Origin: Vulcanimicrobiota bacterium
GTDB lineage: Bacteria > Vulcanimicrobiota > Vulcanimicrobiia > Vulcanimicrobiales > Vulcanimicrobiaceae
NCBI GenBank assembly: GCA_030038335.1
Contig: JASHPC010000085.1
Span: 1 to 5,075, forward strand
Length of the DNA: 5,075 nt
Reading direction: 5' to 3'
This document shows, one piece after another, positions 1 through 5,075 of the stretch. Position numbers and translations under genes: made by a program. Within the stretch, counting starts at the first letter, position 1. Every line of letters begins with the position of its first letter. The notes beneath the pieces were generated by a model. That model saw nothing but the letters and a program-made list of their open reading frames with translations. It made no database searches and was not told the DNA's origin.

Positions 1-2
1 GA

Positions 3-779
3 GTCGCGATGCACGCGAAGGCGCACCCAGAAGACGCGACTCGCTGCGTCGATGGCGTCGTCGCAAATCAATGTCTCATGGCGAGTCTTGGGTTCACCGA
101 CGCACTTTCACGTGCGGGCGTTCGATATCTGGCAGCAAGCCCGGAGACGATGCTCGCTCCCGGCGTTCCCACGAACGTCGCGCAGGCTATCGCCGACAAT
201 GCGGGCGACGAGCATGCGATGGCCCGTGCCGTCGTCGATGACGTGATGCGCACGCGCTACGACGTCGACGCACTCGGCGCGTACGCACCGGCCGCTGCGT
301 TCGACGTTCTCGATTGCGACCCAGCTCGCGTCGGCGCCGTCGAAAATGCCATCCGATCGCTAAACGATGCCGTCGTCTCGGCCGCGGCCGATCCCACGCA
401 GCGCGCGGCGATACGCCACGACGTTCAAGGCGTCGACGGCATGGTGAGAATGCCGGACGGCAAGACCCTTCCGTGGCGTGCCGATCGTCCGGCGATCGCC
501 GTCTACAATCGCATCGCTGCCGACAATCGCCTCGGCACGGACGTTCGCCAACGAGCAAAAGCGGCGTCAGAGGCCGTGCACGGCCTTGTCCTAGCGCATG
601 CCGAAAGCGCGAACTTTACGCCGTTTGGCGCGGATTACCGCGATGCAGCAGGGCCGACCGCGCATCTGCCTACGTCACGCAAGCAGATCGATCCGTGGGC
701 CTCGCACGGCGTTAGCGAAACGGATAACGAGTTCTATCGCGCAACGCATGGCGCCGAGGCGGCTCGCGCAATTGCGTAG
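3..779 (+). CDS. Clostripain-like (family C11) cysteine peptidase, C-terminal part; 5' end outside window
   Basis: The frame is open to the left edge, so the ATG at 9 is probably internal and the N-terminal part is missing; the stop is TAG at 777-779. Numbering from that ATG, residues 18-28 (VVANQCLMASL) match the C11 segment around the nucleophile cysteine, usually written D-x-C-L-M-A; Cys22 would be catalytic. Residues 40-52 (YLAASPETMLAPG) fit the following 'SEE...G' substrate-pocket stretch. Residues 98-125 resemble the 'S-x-x-D...L' helix, and residues 216-245 (AHLPTSRK, then W and FYRAT) resemble the C-terminal 'YFP...Y' part. The catalytic His would lie upstream, outside the window. 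Oddities: Asn20 stands where the family usually has Asp, and Gly28 where an acidic residue is common, so activity or specificity may be altered. C11 enzymes are usually exported and cut after Arg or Lys; no signal peptide can be seen here. The assignment rests on motif likeness alone and is moderately sure. Confidence 0.6.
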   Translation, partial: VAMHAKAHPEDATRCVDGVVANQCLMASLGFTDALSRAGVRYLAASPETMLAPGVPTNVAQAIADNAGDEHAMARAVVDDVMRTRYDVDALGAYAPAAAFDVLDCDPARVGAVENAIRSLNDAVVSAAADPTQRAAIRHDVQGVDGMVRMPDGKTLPWRADRPAIAVYNRIAADNRLGTDVRQRAKAASEAVHGLVLAHAESANFTPFGADYRDAAGPTAHLPTSRKQIDPWASHGVSETDNEFYRATHGAEAARAIA

Positions 780-786
780 CCGCCTC
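756..786. repeat. Inverted repeat at convergent gene ends, possible bidirectional terminator
   Basis: Perfect 9-base arms, gaggcggct at 756-764 and agccgcctc at 778-786, flank a loop that itself holds the 10-base palindrome cgcaattgcg (767-776). The transcript could fold into a long GC-rich hairpin with a small bulge. The repeat covers the last codons and stop of the C11-like gene and ends 22 bases before the stop of the opposing small gene. No run of T follows on either strand, so it is not a classic intrinsic terminator; it may stall polymerase, protect the 3' end, or be chance in GC-rich DNA. Confidence 0.5.
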
Positions 787-807
787 CACGTGCACGCGAC
801 GAAACGG

Positions 808-1176
808 TTACCCGTGCAAGATCACGCGATTTGCGATGAACGTTCCCTTGCTGTAGTACCCGACGAGCGCGACTCGCTCGCCTTCAGAAGGCGTCGCTCC
901 CGTGGGATAAATGTCGGTTCCATTCTTCAAGTCGACCATTTGCGTTCCACCATTGGGAAGCGCGACGGTCAACCGATACGGCGTAAAACCGGCAACGGTA
1001 CCGAGAATCACGTGCATGCGATCGAAGCGGCCAGAGTTCCATCCAGCCTGCCACGTCGTGTACGGAGGAACGACGTCCGGGCCGTACGTCTGCGCGGCGG
1101 CCGGCATCGCACAAAGCGCTCCCGCCGCCATCGCCGCCGTAGCGACAATTGTTGAAAGACGAACTGATAGTTTCAT
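808..1176 (-). CDS. Small exported beta-rich protein of unknown function (122 aa)
   Basis: Starts at ATG 1176 and stops at TAA 808-810. Residues 1-28 are a clear Sec signal peptide: basic start (MKLSVR), hydrophobic Ala-rich core, and cleavage motif AAA before Gln29. Cys22 lies inside the signal and is not in a lipobox, so it is probably not a lipoprotein. The mature part is about 94 residues with no cysteine. Residues 35-51 are rich in Pro, Trp and Gly (VVPPYTTWQAGWNSGRF). Residues 55-120 alternate hydrophobic and polar residues with turns at NGG, NGT and SKGT, which suggests a small beta barrel of the OB or DUF5666 kind: 'V-x-G-x-V...L-x-V...G...V-D-L...G..V...G-x-x-x-x-G-x-F-x-A-x-R-V'. 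That pattern is typical of periplasmic or secreted OB-like domains; the family name is inference and no function can be given. It lies 67 bases downstream of the metalloprotease gene on the same strand. No good Shine-Dalgarno sequence precedes the start. Confidence 0.85.
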   Translation of the reverse strand: MKLSVRLSTIVATAAMAAGALCAMPAAAQTYGPDVVPPYTTWQAGWNSGRFDRMHVILGTVAGFTPYRLTVALPNGGTQMVDLKNGTDIYPTGATPSEGERVALVGYYSKGTFIANRVILHG

Positions 1177-1243
1177 GCCCGCGTCATACCCAGCAACCGG
1201 CGTTAACCGACGGTGCGGACGGTATGCCGTGAAGCTACACTAG
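1177..1243 (-). promoter_or_regulatory. Spacer upstream of small exported protein; weak leaderless-type -10 candidate
   Basis: Read leftward, this 67-base gap holds TATGAC (1183-1188), six bases before the ATG. It matches four of six bases of the TATAAT -10 box and follows a GGG; no good -35 box is seen. At this distance transcription would begin at or near the ATG, giving a leaderless message, consistent with the missing Shine-Dalgarno. A weak 4-bp hairpin (acgg/ccgt, 1219-1230) lies just after the metalloprotease stop with no T run. All of this is weak evidence. Confidence 0.25.
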
Positions 1244-3745
1244 CTACGGCTCGGCGATCGTCGCTCGCGCGTCGAGCGCCTGGCGCGCGATCGCTTGCAA
1301 CGCCTCGAGTTGCGCCTGCGCCATTTCGCTCAAACCGCGGTGTTGCAGACCTTTGTCCGCATCTCGCTCGAGTGCAACGAGCTGCAGCCGCGCAAGCGAC
1401 TGCGCGTCGGCAGGCGTACCGTTCTCGGGAGACGTCCAGAGCCGCGCGAGGCGCTGTGCATAACGAATCTGGAGATCTCGCCGCACGACGCCGTCCGACG
1501 CTCCGCCAGACGCAACGTCGCCGAAAATGCTCGCGCGCGCCCAGTCAAAGAGATCCGTTAGACTCATCGTCGCGCCTGAGCGATACTTCAGCGCAAGATC
1601 GTCGATGCGCTCAAGCGTCAGCGGAGCGAAGAACTCGTCGAGGGCGGCGTCTTGCGACTCGGCTGCTATCTGCGATATTGGAACGTCGTGACGTGGCGCG
1701 GGAGCGTATGCCCACGAACCACCCCAGAACGCGCTCACCTCCGAATACGTCAGTCGATCGAGGACGTTGGGATTGAACGACCACGCGCGATCGGAGAAGA
1801 GCGAAAGCGCGAGTTGGTGCCATGCGCGCATCTCCTCCGAGCGAGGAACGGGTGTCAGCGGTGGAACAGAATGAGGGTCGCCCGCATCCGCGCGTGAGAG
1901 ATATTCACCGCCGATCGTATGGGCCGCCATCTCGGCACACGTCAGATAATGCGATAGCGGCGTTAAGAAGGCTCGTCGTGCCTCGTCGTACGCTTCGCCG
2001 CGCGCGGGAAAGCGCTCGTCGACCGCATCCATCAAACGGTGCATCACGTTCAGCTGCACGCCGCACCACGCCAACGGATCGTTCGTTAGGTCGTAGTGCT
2101 CGACGCGAGGGTCGATCGCATGCCCATTTGCAAACTGGACGTCTTCGTCGGAGGCGAACCAATACGTCGGCTCGCTCCACATCGAGGCGATGCGCCGGAG
2201 AGCCGGCAGCTCTTCCTCGGGAGTCGAAGCATTGGGAATATAGCCGTAGCCGTACTCTATCGCGTGATAGTCGTACGGCCCGAGCACGAGCTGCTCGTAC
2301 TCACCGTTCGGCGTTCCCTTTGGCCATAGGTTGATCGGCGAGTACGCCATGACCGACGTCGCGATGCCATACTTGCTCGTAAACGCTTCGCTCTGGAGGT
2401 CGCGCGCGGTATAGGCAAGAGCCGCCATGAAGTTGTGCTGCAATCCGAAGTCGTGTCCTGACTCGTGCAGCACGACCGAGCGTAACTGTTCGAGCGTAAA
2501 CGCGCGTTCGGCAGCCGGCGTATCCGGAAGACCGCGAGCGGGCGCGATGACGTAGCGGTACGTGTTGCTCGAGAGCCCTTCGATGGCGTCGACGTTCACG
2601 CCGACGTTCAGCTCCTCTCCCGTGCGAGGATCCGTGACGATGAGGGCCTCCGCTCCGTACTCCGGGCGCGACGTATCGACCCAACGCACGACGTTATGCC
2701 GGATGTCCTCCGGATCCCACGACGGATCGTTGGGCTGCTGCCGTACTTGCACCGCGTTGAGGACTCCAATACGGCGGAACGCATTATTCCACGTAAGCAG
2801 CGCGTTTCGGACCGTGTCGCGGTACCGATCCGGAATATCGCTGCTGAGATAGAAAATAACTGGATTCGTCGCGTTCGACGGACGGCCGGGATACTCGGGC
2901 TTGAAGTTCCAGCGCGTGATGTACGTGAGATTCCTCGTTCGCTCTTCATCCGTGCTGAAGTTGATGAACGACTGCGCGAAGTAGCCGACGCGCGGGTCCT
3001 CGATGCGCGGCATGTATCCGTCGTGCGGCGCAGCGATGATGTTGTACGTCATATCGACTTCGAGGCTTCGCGCATCGGGCGCGTTGTCGATCTCGTCGGG
3101 ACTCGCGCTCGCCCACGTCTGGGCGACGTGCAGCACGTCGTTGTTAGGAAAGGCCTTCGTCGAGGTCAGCAGCGTGCGCGTCGGATCGAGATGATACCCA
3201 TGCAGCGGGCTCGCAATCTCTTCATCGAACTGCGCTTGCAAATCGCTGACGTCGCCGAGAAACGGCGCGGCCGAGATGACGACCGTTCCCGTTGTGGGGT
3301 CCTCGGCGACAATCGGCGTCACGGCGACGATCGAGTTGGGGAGCGACTGGGCGGTGCCGTTCGCGGCAGGCGAAGACGGACGTACGTACGCGTACGTGTT
3401 CGGCCATTGCAAGACGATCTTATTGCCGACGCGGTTGAAGTGAAGAATGCGCGCGGGCGCAACGTACGGCTCTCCGGGCGCCGGACCGAATCCGCCGAGA
3501 CCGGTTGCCGGCACCGACGTTTCGATGAAGTCAGCTCCGATTTGATCGCGCGTGAGCTTGAGGTACGTCTCGCCGTCCTTCGTAATGATCGGAATGAGTC
3601 CGGCTTCGACCGTCGCCCCCGCGACGAACGTGTCGTAAGCGCTGGGAGCGTGCTGCGCCTGCGAGGGTGTCTGCGCGATGGCAGGGGCGCCTGCAGTGGC
3701 CAGCAATGCGAAAACACCGCCAAGAAGAGCATGCCTTGACTTCAT
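1244..3745 (-). CDS. Exported zinc-dependent metalloprotease, metzincin-type site (DUF5117/DUF4953-like), 833 aa
   Basis: Starts at ATG 3745, the only start codon between the in-frame stop at 3794-3796 and the signal peptide; stops at TAG 1244-1246. Residues 1-24 are a Sec signal peptide ending AIA before Gln25. Residues 424-438 contain HESGHDFGLQH: His427, His431 and His437 should bind zinc and Glu428 should be the catalytic base (DNA 2435-2467). Met466 in TSVMAYSP is the likely Met-turn. The N-terminal half (about 60-280) is beta-rich and resembles DUF5117. Residues 290-340 (VIFYLSSDIPDRYRDTVRNALLTWNNAF) fit the start of the protease domain. The region after the active site, with PYDYHAIEYGYGYIP (490-504), fits DUF4953. 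Length is typical of this group. The mature protein has only two cysteines that I see (561 and 603), possibly a disulfide. It should act in the periplasm or outside the cell; its substrate is unknown. Family assignment is from memory of the pattern; the peptidase class is firm. Confidence 0.92.
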   Translation of the reverse strand: MKSRHALLGGVFALLATAGAPAIAQTPSQAQHAPSAYDTFVAGATVEAGLIPIITKDGETYLKLTRDQIGADFIETSVPATGLGGFGPAPGEPYVAPARILHFNRVGNKIVLQWPNTYAYVRPSSPAANGTAQSLPNSIVAVTPIVAEDPTTGTVVISAAPFLGDVSDLQAQFDEEIASPLHGYHLDPTRTLLTSTKAFPNNDVLHVAQTWASASPDEIDNAPDARSLEVDMTYNIIAAPHDGYMPRIEDPRVGYFAQSFINFSTDEERTRNLTYITRWNFKPEYPGRPSNATNPVIFYLSSDIPDRYRDTVRNALLTWNNAFRRIGVLNAVQVRQQPNDPSWDPEDIRHNVVRWVDTSRPEYGAEALIVTDPRTGEELNVGVNVDAIEGLSSNTYRYVIAPARGLPDTPAAERAFTLEQLRSVVLHESGHDFGLQHNFMAALAYTARDLQSEAFTSKYGIATSVMAYSPINLWPKGTPNGEYEQLVLGPYDYHAIEYGYGYIPNASTPEEELPALRRIASMWSEPTYWFASDEDVQFANGHAIDPRVEHYDLTNDPLAWCGVQLNVMHRLMDAVDERFPARGEAYDEARRAFLTPLSHYLTCAEMAAHTIGGEYLSRADAGDPHSVPPLTPVPRSEEMRAWHQLALSLFSDRAWSFNPNVLDRLTYSEVSAFWGGSWAYAPAPRHDVPISQIAAESQDAALDEFFAPLTLERIDDLALKYRSGATMSLTDLFDWARASIFGDVASGGASDGVVRRDLQIRYAQRLARLWTSPENGTPADAQSLARLQLVALERDADKGLQHRGLSEMAQAQLEALQAIARQALDARATIAEP

Positions 3746-3785
3746 GCCTGCGTGGTACGGCGACTGGTGCGGGGTTCCTCCGCTC
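3746..3785 (-). promoter_or_regulatory. Short spacer upstream of metalloprotease start
   Basis: The 40 bases between the helicase stop and the metalloprotease ATG contain a purine-rich GGAGG (leftward, 3777-3781), but it lies about 31 bases from the ATG, too far for normal ribosome binding, and no ATG, GTG or TTG follows it at a usable distance. The last 12 bases before the ATG share 9 with the same positions before the small exported gene. No terminator hairpin is seen, so read-through from the helicase is possible. Confidence 0.25.
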
Positions 3786-5075
3786 CTACCGTTTCAACGT
3801 AACGTTCGGATAGATCGGGCGATTGACGAGACGCTCCAGGTCTTCCGCGCGCGCCGTCAGCGCGAGATCGGCAAATCGCGCAAAGCTGTCGCGCTCCGCC
3901 TCTCCTTCAGCAAAGCGCTCGTTTTTCGTCATGTCAACTCTTCCCGACGGCGCGAGAAATCGCACGAACTTTCCGTCGTCGTCTTCGGATATCTCTACCA
4001 ATCCCTCGTCCTCGAATATCGCGAGCGCTGCTCGAATCGTGTGGTCGTCGGCTTTGTCGAGGTCGAGCGTGCGCGCGACGTCCGAGACGCTGCCGCGAAG
4101 GACTCCGTCGCGCGCGATTCCCTTCATCTCCGAGTACACCCGTCGCAGCACTGGGAGCGTCGGCGCGGTACGATCGATGATGAACTCGTTGATGCGCCGA
4201 TCGGCATCGCCGAAGAGCAAATGCACGTACGCTTTTTCCCCGTCGCGTCCCGCACGTCCGGCCTGCTGATTGAACTCCGTGAAGTTGAAGTTCAGGTGGT
4301 AGAGCACGACGTGGCGCACGTCCGGCAAGTCGATGCCTTCGCCGAAGGCCGAGGTCGCGACGACGGCGCGCAACTCGCCGGCACGAAAATACTCCTCGAC
4401 TTCACGCCGCGATGCGCTCGGCATTCCCGCGTGATAGAACATCACTTCCTCTCCTCGCTGCGCTGCCCTTGGGCGGAGTCGTTCGGCAACCTTTCCCGCC
4501 TCGCTGCGCGAGTTGCAGTACACGATCACTTTGCCGCCGTCATTCAGCGTGTCGCGGAGATACGCGAGCTTGTCGCGACGCCCGCGCGCGTCGACGACTT
4601 GTAAGTTCTCGCGCACCGTCGGATCGATGACCCAGGCGTCGATACGAAGCTCGTCGACGATACGGGTAAATGCTTCCTCTGCCGCGGTTGCCGTCAGCGC
4701 CAGCACTTGCGGCGCGCCGAGCGATCCTATCGTCGCGCCCAGGTTTGCGTACGCAGCGCGGTGGCGCGACTCGAAGAGGTGATGCGCTTCGTCGACGACG
4801 ACGAACTGCGGCGCGCTCGCGCCCGAGAACGCGTTGCGATGAAACGAGAGAAACTCCGGAGTCGAGAGGATGAGATCCCACGCACCGTCGCGAAGAGCCG
4901 CGAAGAGATCGTCTCGCTCCCACGCGTCGATCGACCCATTGGCGCGTAGAATTCGCAACCCGAACTGCTCCAGACGTCGCTGCAGCGCGTCGTACTGGTC
5001 GTTCGCGAGCGCGCGCAGCGGATAGATCGCGAGCGTCTTGCCACCAGACGCGAGCGCTCGAAGCACTGCCGGATA
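3786..5075 (-). CDS. Superfamily 2 DEAH-box helicase, C-terminal part, RecQ-like motifs; 5' end outside window
   Basis: The frame stays open to the right edge (Tyr-Pro-Ala precede the GTG at 5064-5066), so that GTG is internal; the stop is TAG 3786-3788. Numbering from it: motif Ia IYPLRALANDQ (14-24), Ib STPEFL (68-73), II DEAH (92-95, DNA 4782-4793), III LTATA (124-128), IV VIVYCNSRSEA (180-190), V ATSAFGEGIDLPDVRHVV (237-254), and VI QQAGRAGRDG (267-276). Motif I (Walker A) lies off-window. These motifs describe an ATP-driven nucleic acid helicase or translocase with two RecA-like domains, acting in the cytoplasm. Motifs V and VI look RecQ-like, yet the RecQ zinc-binding cysteines are absent: Cys184 is the only cysteine seen. 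Residues 325-372 (SVSDVARTLDL...IFEDEGLVEI) look like a winged helix. The charged tail (375-426) is not recognised. The 'YPLRALANDQ...TPEFLSFH' style recalls helicase modules joined to RecJ-type exonucleases in some bacteria; this is inference. Confidence 0.9.
   Translation of the reverse strand, partial: YPAVLRALASGGKTLAIYPLRALANDQYDALQRRLEQFGLRILRANGSIDAWERDDLFAALRDGAWDLILSTPEFLSFHRNAFSGASAPQFVVVDEAHHLFESRHRAAYANLGATIGSLGAPQVLALTATAAEEAFTRIVDELRIDAWVIDPTVRENLQVVDARGRRDKLAYLRDTLNDGGKVIVYCNSRSEAGKVAERLRPRAAQRGEEVMFYHAGMPSASRREVEEYFRAGELRAVVATSAFGEGIDLPDVRHVVLYHLNFNFTEFNQQAGRAGRDGEKAYVHLLFGDADRRINEFIIDRTAPTLPVLRRVYSEMKGIARDGVLRGSVSDVARTLDLDKADDHTIRAALAIFEDEGLVEISEDDDGKFVRFLAPSGRVDMTKNERFAEGEAERDSFARFADLALTARAEDLERLVNRPIYPNVTLKR

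Noticed and set aside
598..1155. Open frame of 185 codons on the + strand crossing the convergent junction
   Set aside because: It overlaps the C11-like gene in another frame and the small exported gene in antisense; Arg-rich with no domain signal.
1219..1230. Small hairpin after the metalloprotease stop as terminator
   Set aside because: The stem is only 4 bp with no T run, too weak to call.
3384..3397. Perfect 14-base palindrome acgtacgcgtacgt within the metalloprotease gene
   Set aside because: It encodes ordinary Thr-Tyr-Ala-Tyr-Val-Arg codons in the frame, and alternating cgta is explained by codon choice; no second copy or regulatory context was seen.
2696..3739. Long open frame of 347 codons on the + strand
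   Set aside because: It lies wholly opposite the metalloprotease gene, is rich in Arg, Val and Asp as expected from reading GC-rich codons backward, and shows no recognisable motif.
3774..3785. GGAGG purine run as ribosome binding site for the metalloprotease
   Set aside because: It is about 31 bases from the ATG and no alternative start codon lies at a proper distance from it.
3678..4604. Open frame of 308 codons on the + strand
   Set aside because: It spans the junction of two clear leftward genes and opposes conserved helicase motifs III to VI; it is an antisense shadow.

Overview
The window is GC-rich, densely coding bacterial DNA holding four protein-coding genes, two of them cut by the window edges. 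A clostripain-like (family C11) peptidase gene reads rightward at the left edge. Three genes read leftward from the right edge: a superfamily 2 DEAH helicase, a large exported zinc metalloprotease with a full HExxHxxGxxH site, and a small exported beta-rich protein. I saw no tRNA, rRNA, CRISPR array or insertion sequence.

Layout: 3-779 (+) is the C-terminal part of the C11-like peptidase. It converges on the leftward genes across only 28 bases, where a 9-bp inverted repeat surrounds its stop codon. 808-1176 (-) is a 122-residue exported protein. 1177-1243 is a 67-base spacer. 1244-3745 (-) is an 833-residue exported metalloprotease resembling the DUF5117/DUF4953 group. 3746-3785 is a 40-base spacer. 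3786-5075 (-) is the C-terminal part of a helicase whose Walker A region lies beyond the right edge.

The three leftward genes could be one transcript, since no convincing terminator separates them. The spacers of 40 and 67 bases could equally hold promoters. The metalloprotease and the small protein start in nearly the same 17-base context, which hints at shared expression control. The helicase has no obvious functional link to them and may simply be upstream. Three of the four products are, or probably are, peptidases or exported proteins, so the left three quarters looks like protein turnover outside the cytoplasm.

Organism: the signal peptides, the single-membrane-crossing 'AxA-Q' cleavage sites and this type of metalloprotease fit a GC-rich Gram-negative-type soil or environmental bacterium. 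Lineages such as Candidatus Eremiobacterota (WPS-2) or Acidobacteriota are plausible, but this is an impression from protein style, not a database result. I did not find strong evidence of an undescribed system. The best leads are the helicase (possible fusion to a RecJ-like nuclease off-window), the protease plus small-protein pair, and the shared start context.
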